DNA of 64,000 nt from assembly GCA_004565275.1 (NCBI GenBank), contig SDOX01000002.1, positions 194,884-258,883 of the forward strand, written 5' to 3'. Origin of the DNA: Nannochloropsis salina CCMP1776. Taxonomy: Eukaryota; Sar; Eustigmatophyceae; Eustigmatales; Monodopsidaceae. Position numbers and translations under genes: made by a program. The notes below the pieces were generated by a model that searched no databases, was not told where the DNA came from, and saw only the letters and a program-made list of their open reading frames with translations. Shown one piece after another: positions 22,726-32,992 of the stretch (the stretch's first letter is position 1; each line of letters begins with the position of its first letter).

Positions 22726-23954
22726 ATTAAAGTAGTAATGGTAAAACGAAAATAAAATCAACTCTCTGCCGACAGAACCACAAAGAAAAAATCTCGCTGT
22801 CTGTGCCAAAACATCCTTCCGTGACCCGGAAAGGTCTCGCTCTGCGTCATGAGGCGAGCCCCCAAGGCAGTCGCCAAGCCAAGCTTTTCTTCCCGACAGG
22901 CGACTTCTTGCCCTGGCTAATTCTTGAACGCGTGCAGGCGTGACCGTCCCACCATGCAACCTCACGTACATCGAAGTATGCGATAGCAGTGCTTTGTTCC
23001 TTCGTTGGTTGCGTGTTTGTACGCGCGGGTGTGGAAGATTTTATGGAGAAGTTCACCACATTGCCAGCACCTATGTTTCCTTCTTCTTTCGCGCGCCCTC
23101 GGCTTCCCACCCCCGCATGATGCTTTGCGTGAACGCGTACAAAGCTTAAAAACCACGCCATGAAATGAAACCTTAAAGCCTCAAATTATCTTCAAAGGTC
23201 TTTTGAAAGATATTTGACATGTTTTCCCCCTAAATTATGGTGCTATGCGTCTAGAGTTGTCCGTAGGTTAGCTGCCGTTGCTGCCTCGCGGGACATCCTC
23301 ACTCACCTCTTCATTATTATCGACCCTGGTCGCAAAAATTGTGTTCAAACCTTCGATTACGTGCTATCATAGCATGAACAAAGATGATATCTATCATTTT
23401 TATCATGTATGGGATAGTTGGGGATTCTTTGGGTCGCATGCAAAGAACTGGGTGCTCCATCATGATGCCTGAGGCATGCTGGCGACGGCGGGCGAAAGGC
23501 GCCTTTTGTTCTTCACTCCGTATAAGAAGTGCTTAATACTACCCTCAGTGGTCATTTCCTTCCCAAAAATTCAATTTGCATGCAATGACAGATTTCCTGG
23601 GATCTGGTGGGGTCTTGAGCTTGAAATCGGCAATACATCGCGGGCGACTCGTGTTCATAGCGCGGAGGAGGACTGCCGCGAGAGGGCGTCTCTCTCTGTC
23701 TGATGTACCGACCACATTGAGGAAAAATTAGAGTGATATTGCCCCTTCATTGCTTCAGGAAGGTAGTTGACGAGTAAGGTAAGACATTGGGAAAGTGCCG
23801 TCCAGTTATCTGGAAGCTGTTCGATATGTATGTCAAAAAAGGGACCGTCCCTGTCGAAAGTGGCTGCCTGGACCTGTTCACCGACATTTTGCAACCTTCT
23901 AGATTCAAATTGCCCTTTTCATCCCCACGCCCCTCCTGTAGAGTTCCAGAAATC
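22726..23954. other. Intergenic region upstream of the EP400-like gene
   Basis: 1.2 kb between two plus-strand genes, AT-richer than its flanks. Several open frames of 60-105 codons occur on both strands (the longest ATG frame is 23161-22847, minus) but show no family motif and overlap each other. The frame of the next gene is open from 23829 (an in-frame ATG), so the leader may encode an N-terminal extension. A CTCCTGTAG acceptor-like site at about 23940 could mark a 5' UTR intron. No RNA gene was recognised. Confidence 0.4.
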
Positions 23955-26900
23955 ATGGTGCGACCGTCCCGTCGAGGGCAGGCCGACATGGCTGGAGGGA
24001 GCAGCGGGAACCGGGACACACGGCACAAGCGCAGCACGAGTGTGGGGAGCGCCAGCGGTCCTGCGGAGGAGCCCAATCAAGCATCTGCCTCCCGCTCAAC
24101 GCGCGCCACCCGCGGTACGACGGTTGCGTCCACACCTGTGGCAAGCAGTGGTGGGAAAAGAGGCAAGGACAGCGGGCGGCGTCTGCGCGCTGGCGGTACC
24201 AGAGGAGGCGGTGGGGGGGATGGGAAGGAGGGACGTCAGACCACAGGCAAAAAGAGGCGGCGTAGAGAAGGGGACAATACCAACGGGGAGACTTCCCTGC
24301 AGGACTCACGAAAGAAGCGCAGATTGGACATTGTGCAGTACAAAGAAAGTGTGCTTGCCAAGATTGTCGCAGCCAAGCGCCTCAAAGCGGCGGAGCTAGC
24401 CTCGGCGCGGGAGGCGGGGGACGTTTCTGGGGCATCCGTAGCCGGACCACACAAAGCCGTGTCAGCAGAAGGGGGCAGTGGGTCCGGGAAAACGGTCACA
24501 AGTGACGAGGCGACGGGTGCGGTGTCTCCAAGCAAGCCCTCTGGGAGCTCTGCCGGCGGAGTTCCGGGAAAGGATGTCGTGCGGACCGCATCCAACGAGA
24601 CGGCCGGTGGGAGCGACGACGACACCCCGCCCCTCTTCCTTGAGGGTCGAAACTTGGGCACTGCGTCAGGAAAGTCCCAACAGGTCAAGGCGAGCACGAC
24701 AGGTGCTGTCCCTGGCGCCCTTCCTGACTCGGCACTTCCGCCCACTCCCTCGCGCAAATCAGCACCACCGACAACGAATGCCACATCCGCTCCTTTACAA
24801 GCCCCCGCATCATCCCCATCGCCGCAACAGCGGCCTCACCAACCCGCACAAGCGCCGAAAACCCAGGACTCCCTGGTTCCACTTGCTCCTCCCCCTCCCT
24901 CCCCACAGAAGACAACCCCCGGCGATGCGGTTTCTCCTACTCGCCCTTCCTCGGCGACGGTGCGCCCGCCATCGACGCAGAGCGTAGGCCCTCCTCTCCT
25001 TCTGACCATGGCATCCTTGCCCGTGGGCCAAGCAGTCGTGCCTTCTGCAGTCCAAAACCTCAACCAAGCTGCCATGGCTCACATGATCAGCACGCAGCAA
25101 CTGGTGCTCCACCCCAACGGGACCCTGGCCGTGGGCCCAGGACTCGCCATTGCGCAACAGCGGTACCTCAAAGCCCAACAGCAGCAACAGGAAGCGGCAG
25201 CAGTCAAAGCAAATGCCGCTGCCGCCGTCGCAGTTGGATCCGGAAGACCTTCGGCGGGTGGACCCCCACAGGGGGGAGCGCAAAGAAAAGCGGAAGCAAC
25301 GGCCCAGCCTGAGACGACGAAGCCGGCCATGTCGCCAGGGCAGGCCTCCCCATCCAAATCCCAGTCGGCGGCGCCACCTCGCTCTCCGGGCTCCGCCAAA
25401 CAGCCAGGCCGTGACCAAACCGGCATTCCTCCGGCCCAAGGCTTGACCCCACGACAACAGCAACAGCAACAGCAGCAGTCACCGCAAAAGCAGCTACAGC
25501 CACCACAGCAGCAGACCCAGCAACCGCTTCATGTCCCGGCGCCGACATCGCGGTCTGCACCCCAACCAGGGCTACAGCCTCCGCAGCTACCCCCACCGTC
25601 ACCCTCCGGACAAGCCGAGCATCAGCCTCCACCTTTACCACCCCAAGAATCTTCAAACAAGACCTCACAAGTCAAGAGGGAAGTAGAGGCAGGGTCAACA
25701 GCGAAGTTAGCAAGCGAGTCTCAGTCGTCAAGTCAACCATCTCCCACTGCCCCTGCCGTGGACCAGCTACCCTCCGCTCCCGCGACGACGGCGGCGGCCA
25801 AGCTCCCTCGAGGACATGGCGGACCCTTCCATGTAGATGCCAAAGAAGCGACGTCTCCGAACGCAACAGCTTCGAGCGTGGACAGTGGAAACTCCGCCGC
25901 TCAGACCTTGACTTCACCACCTGGCTCGGTACCAGTCGAGAGCAAGGCATCATCCACCGGCACGACCACGACCCAATCGACCCCTTCAGGGGCACCTTCG
26001 CCCCCACCCCCACCTCTTCAGGCTCGAGTAGAACGAATCAGCTATGTGCCGCCTCCGCGCCCTGCATACGCGAGAGTCTTGGGCGGCATGCACGAGCGAC
26101 CAGGGCTTCTTTCTAAAGTCGATTCCTATGTGGTCAAAGTTAGCTCTGCGCCTAGTGATGCGGAAATCGAGCCCCTGTTGCTTCGACGGCAGGCGCTGTT
26201 GCAAGCACTAAAGGGACGCAAAGGAGACAGCGGGGTGGTAGGGAAACCTGCTCTCCTCCCAGCACCGCGACGCAAGACCCATTGGGATTACCTCTTGGAG
26301 GAAATGGCGTGGATGGCGACAGATTTTCACGAGGAGCGGAAGTGGAAACAAGCCGCGGCCGGGCTTCTGTCAAGGGCGGCCGCTTCAGAAGCTCGTAGAC
26401 GTGTGGCAAGGGAGAGGGGAGTCGGCGAGGAGACCAGTCGAATATGCCATCGTCTCAGCACCGGGGTGATGGGCTTTTGGCGGGCCGCTTCAGCCCAGAT
26501 ACGTTACTACAACGACAGCCGTTCTGTGCTCCAGCAGGAGCAAGAGGCAGCCCTGGCAGCACAGGCTGGAGATGGCGAGGGGGAGGAGGAGGAGGAGGAG
26601 GAAGAGGAGGAGGAAGAGGAGGTTGATAGCATGGAAACGAACGAGTCCGAGGCTCAAAAAGCTGCCAAAGCTGCACGCAAAGCAGCCGCGAGAGAGGACA
26701 AAGCTGTTGCAAATGAGGTTGCAAATCCTGTGGAGATGACAGAGGCAGAAGTTGTGCGAATGCGAGAAGCGGTGAAGCAATGCGTGAACTCCGCTCAGGA
26801 AATTGCCAAATCGGAGCACATGAAAATCAAGGGAGCCTCGCCTGAAGAATCCCAACCGCAGCCTCCTGGAGCAGGCCCACCCCTCCTTCTTCATCAACTC

Positions 26901-29900
26901 GCGGCCCTTAGCTGGCTGCAGCAACTGGGTGAGAAGAAGCTGGGGGCTATTTTGGCGGAGGCACCTGGTATGGGTAAGACTGTGGTGGTCATCCGAGCCA
27001 TGCAAGCCCTGGCTGACGCGGCAAAGATTGACAAAGACGACGACGGGAAGGCCATATGTTTGCCACAGTTACTGGTGGTGCCAGCCTGGTCGATCGTGCG
27101 GTGGCGGGCGGAAATGAAAGTGCATGGGAAAGACCTGTCGGTGATGCTCCTGGAAGAGTGGGGAGCGGCCATGCGGCTTGCTCGGTCTTCCTCGGCTGCC
27201 AAGCGGGAGAAGATTGACGTGGTGCTTTGCTCATCCGCGACTCTGGGCTCCTCAGATGCACAGCGTTTGTCCGAACATGCGTGGAGTAATTTCGTCGTCG
27301 ACCTGCGGGAACACTCGTATGTCGAGACCGAGAAGGGAACTTCTTGTTCGGAGACTGGAACCTCGGTCTCTGCACCCGGGGACCCGAATACCAGCAAGCA
27401 TCGTAAAAGCGGCGCGGAGGGGGTGGAGGAAGGAGAGGACGAAGCAGGCAAGGTGGTAAGGCCGTCCGAGGATGCGGCCATGGAAGGCGCAGAGGAGACG
27501 AACGACACGAGTACGGACGACGAGAGTCAGGATGGGGAGGATGACAAGGAGCAGGCGGCCCCAGCCGTGACTGAATGGCAACGCGTGGCGAAACTCGCCT
27601 CCCAGGTCATGAAAAAAGCAGATCGCTTCGTGTTATTAACCAGAGAAGCTGTCTCGAAGGAGGAAGAGGCCTTACCTCTCTCTGCGGCCTGGCTATCTCT
27701 TGTCCTCCCCCATATCTTTTCCTCTGCAGCCTCTGTCTTGACCTGGGCCCCCCGGGCTGCAGCATCTCTGGCAAACGAAACGGCGGCCGCCCAAGCAGCG
27801 GCTGCTGCGAGCAATGGAACCCAAGCCCCTTCTTCCAAACCCGAACCCCCTGCGCCTTGGGAATACGTGGGACGCATAGTCCGAGGTTTTCAGCTTCAGT
27901 GGGTGGGCAACAGGGCGGACGTCCTCAAAGAGGAGTCACTTGAGGTGGCAGTAGTGAGCTGTCCCATGCCGTCCTTGCAGGAAAAAGAATATCAACGGAT
28001 TTTGAGTGCGACGATCGGTTCGGCGGGTGCCCGGGCCTCAGGGACACGCAGCGGCAGTGGAGGCGGCAGTGGCAGCAGTATGGCTGTCCAGGGCGGGGGC
28101 GATGGAAAAGAGGTGGCGAACCGGCTCCTGGCCATGCGATTCGCTTGTCTCCACGCGGATCTCGCCTATTGGTACCGGGGAGCTAGCGGACGGGAACAAG
28201 CTTTGGTCTCGCAGTATCTTCCTCTGGGGGCCTTGTCTGTGTCCGTGCCGGCCTCACAATCAAAAGCGGATGTGGGTCGAAGCATTAAGGGTGATTCTTC
28301 TTCGCGAAGTCTGAGCAACGGAGAGGCCGGCGTGCACAGTGCGTGGGACGATGTTGGACTCTTCTCGCAGCATAATTCCGTGCTAAATTGCACCGAAAAA
28401 TCAGGAAAACTTGCCATGCTGTTGAAGCTGCTTCGGCAATTTGATGGGCAAGGCAAGAAAGTCGTCCTCTTGGCCGGACTGCCCCAAAGTTCGGTACTTG
28501 TTCACACCTACTTGACGGCGGCGGACGTGCCGCACGAGTATTGCCCCCTGTCGGAGGTTTCGTCATTGGCCTCTCTGTCTGGTATCCCGTTCTGGCTCCG
28601 TACGCAATTGACCATCGCTAGGTTCAACCTGTCCACTACTACGTTGCAAGCCACCACGCGCGTCCTGGTCGCGCCGATCCAGACGTGTGTCGAGCACGGG
28701 GGTCTGGTCCCGTCTGCCGCCGACGTTGTCATCGTCATGGACGACGAGTGGAGCACGGGGCGTCGGCAGAAATCGAGGCAGTTGGTGGAACGGATTGCCA
28801 TGCGCGCGAAACCCCTGAAAGTCTTTCGACTGGTCACACAGGGAACGCTTGAAGAGGAGCTGTGGCCGAATAGCCTTCCTTCTAGCACTACTTTCTCGAC
28901 CTCTGGAGGCTCCGCAGGCACGGTAACGCGTACTCCTGAGCACTTACGCTTGCTGCAGGGATTGCGGTTTTCGGACGTGGAGCTCGGGATGGGGAAGGAA
29001 GCAGAGGAAGTGTTCGGGGCCCGGGAGCGACATCTCTTCACCAATCAGGACTGCCCGGCAGAGGCGATTAAGGGAGATGTGAAGGAGAAATGGGCACGGG
29101 GACGTACGGAGGGGAATGGAGACATGGCGCAGGGTGTTGTGGGGGAACTAAGCAAGGAGTGTTTCACAGGGAAGTCTGTGGGGGCGTACGGGAAACGCCT
29201 CCTCCACCGCGTAGCAGCGATGACGGAAGATGAACAGGGCGGACCTGCCCCTCGTGGAGCCTCGCCCACAGAAGGATTGAGCCTTATGATGATGGAGGAG
29301 GCAGGGAACTTTGCAGCTTCACACGGTGTCATCCACGATGCCATACGCACGCTAGTCTTTGAAGTCTCGGCGGGCGCAAGCAACGCCCAAACTCTGCTGG
29401 GGCACTACACAGCCATGCGTGCCCTTGGTGTTGAGATGGACATGGGTATTGCAGCGCCGCCCATTCCGCCCTCGGATCCGACTCTCACAGAGCTTGTCGA
29501 GTTCCCCTCTTGGATGGAAGACCCGGTTGCCTATGATTTGGGCTTGGTGATAAAGTACGTTTCCTTGGTCGAGACTATCTCCGCACAGCAACGCCGGAAG
29601 AAACTCATGGAAGCTCGCAGAGCCCTTCCCCCGTCCCATCGTCCCGGCGAGGCCGGAGAGGTACCCGTGGGTCCAGACGGGCGGCCGTTGGGGGCTCCGG
29701 GCGTTGTGCGCATTCCTGGACAGGGTCGTCCACGCATTGAGATGCCCACGGATTGGAGCGCTGAGGAGGATGTGGAGCTGCTGTGGGCGTACGAGACGTA
29801 CGGGCGGAATCCCTTGGTCATCCCCTTCGTGTTGAACAAGAAGACACCCCCGTATGCAAAGAAACGCTCGTCAAAACAGTGCTTGGACCGTATCGACGCA

Positions 29901-31559
29901 CTTTTGAACCAAGGAGTCCACCAGGCCGGCCCCCGCCTTCCACGGCCTGCCCACCCGCTCCCTTCCTTCCGAGGCCAGGTTTTGTCCACGCAGGGCCCCA
30001 ATTTCGACGACTTATGGACGCCACCCATCGCATCCTGGCGCAAGTCTCCTCGACAGCAGCTGCAAGGAGCGTTGTCTGAGCCTGTCCCGCCTGCGGTCGT
30101 CTTGGCGGGCCCCGACCACGACGCGTCCCTCCGTCTTTCCCGCTCTTTCTTCGAGCTTTCCAAGGCCCAATCCCGTCTTCGACAAAGCACCCCTCTGCCT
30201 GAAAACAGCGACCAGCTACCCCCTGCCCCAGGACCGGTCACCACCCCGGCGAACATGCCGTTAAAGCCGCCGCATTCTGCCCTACATATATTGGAACAGA
30301 TTCGGAAAGCTGCAGCAGCCTCTGCTGCAGCGGCAGCTTCTGGTCACAGCGTGCCTGGTGGCCCGCGCCCCCGTGGTGGTGTGCCGGGGCAGCATTTGCA
30401 ACAGCAAGTCCCCGGAGCAAGCGGGACGACCGCCCCCTCCCTACCCCCTTCATCAACCGTAAACGTTGCCCTGTTGAACACAAGCCTGGCCCCTGTGGCG
30501 GGTTTGAGTGCATTGGGGCCCGGGAGCGGGTTTGGCTTGGGGGAAGGGCGGGGAGCTATAGGAGGGGTTCCTGCGGGGGGACGGCATGTGAAAGGGGGAA
30601 GGAAGAGAGGGGACGTCGGGTATGCCCACCTTTCGACGGGGGGTGTGGGAGGGGGAGGAGGAGGAGCCAGCACGGTCGCGCAAAAACTAAAGGCGCGACG
30701 GGTGGGTGCGGTGCCCGGGGGGGGACAGGGGCATCCGCGTGCAGTGATGGGAAGTGTGAGCAACACAACGTTCGCGGGCGGTTCCTCGGTTGGGCATGTC
30801 AGTGGGGCATTGATGGGCGGGCAACTGCAGCAGCATGTGCAGGCGCAACAGCAGCCACACCAACAGGCGACGGGGGTGGGCGGAAATATGATGGCGAAAG
30901 CGCCGACCGTGACATTGCCAGCGCACGTCATGCAGCAGCAGCAGCAGCAGCAGCAGCACTCACAGCACCCGCAACAGCACCCGCATCAACCACCGCAGCA
31001 GCTATCACAAAGCGGGGCGATGACAGGAACTGTGGCTGGAGGAAATAGGCGGGTCCCCAGTGGTCGACCGGGGGCCGGAGGGGGAACGCAAGCAGCCAAC
31101 CAGGTGTACATGAACCAGCTGATGAACTTGATCCAACGCCGCCCCGACCTCAAGTCACACATCACGCAGATACTGAGCCGGCAGGATCTCAACGACGGAC
31201 AGCGGATCGAATATATCGGGGAGATCCTCAAGGCGGCTAACTTGGCCCCCCAGGGTTCTTCGGTTGGTAGCGTCGGAGTCGCCGGAATGGTACCTGCGCA
31301 GCAGCAGCTACAGCAACAACAGCTACAGCAACAACAGCTACAGCAGCAACAAAATCGGCTGCAGCAAATGCAACAGCAATCGCAGCAGCAGCCGCAGCAG
31401 GTCCTTACATCTCAGCAGCAGCAACGACCGGCATCTCAAGCGAACGCAAATCCCGCTGCTCCCCCGCCTGCGCGCTCAGTCCCTCCCCCACCGTCGACGG
31501 CACCGTCCTCCACAGCACCCTCGCCTCCTCCTGCACCGTCACCTCAGGGAAATTCTTAA
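23955..31559 (+). CDS. EP400/EAF1-like chromatin protein: HSA, decayed SNF2 ATPase, SANT, polyQ (single exon)
   Basis: This 2534-residue frame has no intron. The first 770 residues are low-complexity (Lys/Arg-rich, then Pro/Gln-rich). An HSA domain begins near residue 775 (HWDYLLEEMAWMATDFHEER), the actin/ARP-binding helix of p400, SWR1 and EAF1. An acidic run follows near 880. A SNF2-like region starts near 977 (LLHQLAALSWL, EAPGMGKT near 1002). Its motif II reads VVDLREH instead of DE-x-H. A second RecA-like lobe (about 1470-1640) keeps the ADVVIVMDDEW and FRLVTQGTLEEELW blocks, but motif VI has lost QxxxRxxRxGQ. A SANT/Myb domain follows near 1932 (WSAEEDVELLWAYETYG). The C-terminus is Gly/Gln-rich with CAG/CAA tracts. 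The order HSA-SNF2-SANT is that of EP400/Domino, the scaffold of NuA4/TIP60 acetyltransferase complexes. ATPase activity is doubtful. An ATG at 23829 is an alternative start. Confidence 0.85.
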   Translation: MVRPSRRGQADMAGGSSGNRDTRHKRSTSVGSASGPAEEPNQASASRSTRATRGTTVASTPVASSGGKRGKDSGRRLRAGGTRGGGGGDGKEGRQTTGKKRRRREGDNTNGETSLQDSRKKRRLDIVQYKESVLAKIVAAKRLKAAELASAREAGDVSGASVAGPHKAVSAEGGSGSGKTVTSDEATGAVSPSKPSGSSAGGVPGKDVVRTASNETAGGSDDDTPPLFLEGRNLGTASGKSQQVKASTTGAVPGALPDSALPPTPSRKSAPPTTNATSAPLQAPASSPSPQQRPHQPAQAPKTQDSLVPLAPPPPSPQKTTPGDAVSPTRPSSATVRPPSTQSVGPPLLLTMASLPVGQAVVPSAVQNLNQAAMAHMISTQQLVLHPNGTLAVGPGLAIAQQRYLKAQQQQQEAAAVKANAAAAVAVGSGRPSAGGPPQGGAQRKAEATAQPETTKPAMSPGQASPSKSQSAAPPRSPGSAKQPGRDQTGIPPAQGLTPRQQQQQQQQSPQKQLQPPQQQTQQPLHVPAPTSRSAPQPGLQPPQLPPPSPSGQAEHQPPPLPPQESSNKTSQVKREVEAGSTAKLASESQSSSQPSPTAPAVDQLPSAPATTAAAKLPRGHGGPFHVDAKEATSPNATASSVDSGNSAAQTLTSPPGSVPVESKASSTGTTTTQSTPSGAPSPPPPPLQARVERISYVPPPRPAYARVLGGMHERPGLLSKVDSYVVKVSSAPSDAEIEPLLLRRQALLQALKGRKGDSGVVGKPALLPAPRRKTHWDYLLEEMAWMATDFHEERKWKQAAAGLLSRAAASEARRRVARERGVGEETSRICHRLSTGVMGFWRAASAQIRYYNDSRSVLQQEQEAALAAQAGDGEGEEEEEEEEEEEEEVDSMETNESEAQKAAKAARKAAAREDKAVANEVANPVEMTEAEVVRMREAVKQCVNSAQEIAKSEHMKIKGASPEESQPQPPGAGPPLLLHQLAALSWLQQLGEKKLGAILAEAPGMGKTVVVIRAMQALADAAKIDKDDDGKAICLPQLLVVPAWSIVRWRAEMKVHGKDLSVMLLEEWGAAMRLARSSSAAKREKIDVVLCSSATLGSSDAQRLSEHAWSNFVVDLREHSYVETEKGTSCSETGTSVSAPGDPNTSKHRKSGAEGVEEGEDEAGKVVRPSEDAAMEGAEETNDTSTDDESQDGEDDKEQAAPAVTEWQRVAKLASQVMKKADRFVLLTREAVSKEEEALPLSAAWLSLVLPHIFSSAASVLTWAPRAAASLANETAAAQAAAAASNGTQAPSSKPEPPAPWEYVGRIVRGFQLQWVGNRADVLKEESLEVAVVSCPMPSLQEKEYQRILSATIGSAGARASGTRSGSGGGSGSSMAVQGGGDGKEVANRLLAMRFACLHADLAYWYRGASGREQALVSQYLPLGALSVSVPASQSKADVGRSIKGDSSSRSLSNGEAGVHSAWDDVGLFSQHNSVLNCTEKSGKLAMLLKLLRQFDGQGKKVVLLAGLPQSSVLVHTYLTAADVPHEYCPLSEVSSLASLSGIPFWLRTQLTIARFNLSTTTLQATTRVLVAPIQTCVEHGGLVPSAADVVIVMDDEWSTGRRQKSRQLVERIAMRAKPLKVFRLVTQGTLEEELWPNSLPSSTTFSTSGGSAGTVTRTPEHLRLLQGLRFSDVELGMGKEAEEVFGARERHLFTNQDCPAEAIKGDVKEKWARGRTEGNGDMAQGVVGELSKECFTGKSVGAYGKRLLHRVAAMTEDEQGGPAPRGASPTEGLSLMMMEEAGNFAASHGVIHDAIRTLVFEVSAGASNAQTLLGHYTAMRALGVEMDMGIAAPPIPPSDPTLTELVEFPSWMEDPVAYDLGLVIKYVSLVETISAQQRRKKLMEARRALPPSHRPGEAGEVPVGPDGRPLGAPGVVRIPGQGRPRIEMPTDWSAEEDVELLWAYETYGRNPLVIPFVLNKKTPPYAKKRSSKQCLDRIDALLNQGVHQAGPRLPRPAHPLPSFRGQVLSTQGPNFDDLWTPPIASWRKSPRQQLQGALSEPVPPAVVLAGPDHDASLRLSRSFFELSKAQSRLRQSTPLPENSDQLPPAPGPVTTPANMPLKPPHSALHILEQIRKAAAASAAAAASGHSVPGGPRPRGGVPGQHLQQQVPGASGTTAPSLPPSSTVNVALLNTSLAPVAGLSALGPGSGFGLGEGRGAIGGVPAGGRHVKGGRKRGDVGYAHLSTGGVGGGGGGASTVAQKLKARRVGAVPGGGQGHPRAVMGSVSNTTFAGGSSVGHVSGALMGGQLQQHVQAQQQPHQQATGVGGNMMAKAPTVTLPAHVMQQQQQQQQHSQHPQQHPHQPPQQLSQSGAMTGTVAGGNRRVPSGRPGAGGGTQAANQVYMNQLMNLIQRRPDLKSHITQILSRQDLNDGQRIEYIGEILKAANLAPQGSSVGSVGVAGMVPAQQQLQQQQLQQQQLQQQQNRLQQMQQQSQQQPQQVLTSQQQQRPASQANANPAAPPPARSVPPPPSTAPSSTAPSPPPAPSPQGNS
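25450..25535 (+). repeat. CAG/CAA tract coding for polyglutamine
   Basis: An imperfect CAG/CAA run encodes Gln-rich sequence in the N-terminal low-complexity part of the EP400-like protein. It is expected to be length-variable. Confidence 0.8.
30928..31435 (+). repeat. C-terminal CAG/CAA polyglutamine tracts of the EP400-like gene
   Basis: Two clusters of CAG/CAA codons (about 30931-31010 and 31300-31435) encode Gln-rich stretches. Between them lies an ordered-looking segment (QVYMNQLMNLIQRRPDLKSH) that resembles a short helical interaction motif. Confidence 0.8.
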
Positions 31560-32428
31560 GTTAGAGCTAGACATCGGGATTCTGGTTGTTCAAGCTCAAG
31601 AATATTTTTGAGGGAGAAAGGGAGGGAGGGAGACAGGGGTGTGTCAACATGCATCAAGAATAGAGGCATCTGACTGGAAGACACATAGATGGTTTTTCAA
31701 GGTGGAATACGTGTGGATGTTTATGTGTATTATTGACGCAATGCGCAACCCGGATTTGATAGCGATAGGCGTAATTAAATGAAAAGCAACAAAACGAAGC
31801 GGGCCAGATTTTTGAACGGGCTGGGCACACATTTGACTCAGCAAGGAAATAAGGAGGAAAGAAGAAATTGGAGAAATCGGAAGTCTTCGCGTTGTTCTCT
31901 TACTTTTGGTACATTATCCATTCGAGCGCTGAACTTGGTAGGTCCCCTGACCGAAATAGCTCCCTTACTATCCGCTTATGGGCAACATGGAAAAGGGCTA
32001 ATTCTTATGTAATTCTTTATCCCCGATTGAAAGGAGGAATGAGAAAGCTTGCCAGTTGCTTATGGCAGATTTCCTTCCTGCCGATTCCCTGCCGTGAAGT
32101 TTACGACCTACTGATGCCTTTAAGGGCACAATCGGTCCACGATTGGCAAAAGCATTAGCATATCTTTTATTTTTTGTACGGAAAAGCAAAGTCCGTGGTC
32201 TTGCGCTGAGCTTCAAGTTTTCCTCAGGTTTTCACATTTACGAAAAAAATAACCTCCTCTGTCCTCTTGCAGGGTTCCGAATGTACCCGCTTGAGGTTTT
32301 CTCTGACGGCAGTTGGAACCCGAAGATAAATGCTGAAGACTGACGTTGAATCCTCTTTTTCCGCCTCAATCACAATCTTCATTCGAAACTATCGCTATTG
32401 AAATCGAACTAGCTGGCCAATCACATTC
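31560..32428. other. Tandem intergenic region
   Basis: 870 bp of lower-G+C sequence between two plus-strand genes. No frame with a recognisable motif or good start is seen. It contains the 3' UTR of the EP400-like gene and the promoter of the next gene. Confidence 0.45.
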
Positions 32429-32992
32429 ATGTCGGATCAGGACGTCAAAGAGGCGGCCGCCGCCGCAGGGAACGCCTCACCAGGAGCAGCATTTAATGAA
32501 TCAGGCACGACAACAAAAGAGACAAGGAAAGACCTTCAAGCGACTATGAAAGATCTACGTCCGGGAGAAAAGGCCAAAGAAGCTTTACGGTGGTATGTGC
32601 ATCTGGAAGAGAAAGGAACGCCTCTGCGCCCCATTTTTAAGTCGGCCCGTGAATCCCTTAACGACACGGTAGCACGCATAGATCAGTTTCTTGAAACTGG
32701 TAAAGCACACGCTTCTGCCGCAATTTACAATCTACAGCCAGATATATCATGGATGGGAAAAGAGGTGGGCACGGTAGATGATTTTGCCAGGACACATCGG
32801 GAACTCACCGTCGGGGCGATCGGCTTGGCGGTTGCGTTACCGTCTGCGTTAGGAGGGGCACGCAGGGCAGTGATTAATGGAGTGGTCGCCGCGACGGGCG
32901 CTGCGGCGATGTTTGCGATGAGTGATTTTTTCGAACGACAAGAGAAAAAGAAGGAGGGTGTACGAAAAGCGGGCGAGGGAAGCAACGAATAA
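32429..32992 (+). CDS. Unknown 187-residue protein with a C-terminal hydrophobic pair
   Basis: A single ATG frame of 187 residues begins MSDQDVKEAAAAAGNAS. The first 60 residues are polar and probably disordered. Residues 50-110 are helical (AKEALRWYVHLEEKGTPLRP, then SLNDTVARIDQFLETGK). Residues about 130-172 hold two short hydrophobic segments (LTVGAIGLAVALPSALGG and INGVVAATGAAAMFAM) separated by RRAV, suggesting a membrane hairpin. The protein ends in a charged tail. This layout recalls ApoO/MIC26-MIC27-type mitochondrial inner-membrane proteins, but I see no decisive motif and do not assign it. A coding gene is likely because the frame is clean and uses codons like its neighbours. Confidence 0.7.
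   Translation: MSDQDVKEAAAAAGNASPGAAFNESGTTTKETRKDLQATMKDLRPGEKAKEALRWYVHLEEKGTPLRPIFKSARESLNDTVARIDQFLETGKAHASAAIYNLQPDISWMGKEVGTVDDFARTHRELTVGAIGLAVALPSALGGARRAVINGVVAATGAAAMFAMSDFFERQEKKKEGVRKAGEGSNE

Noticed and set aside
22847-23161. 104-codon ATG frame on the minus strand, and an overlapping Cys/His-rich frame resembling a zinc finger
   Set aside because: The two frames overlap each other, lack family similarity and the Cys/His spacing does not repeat.
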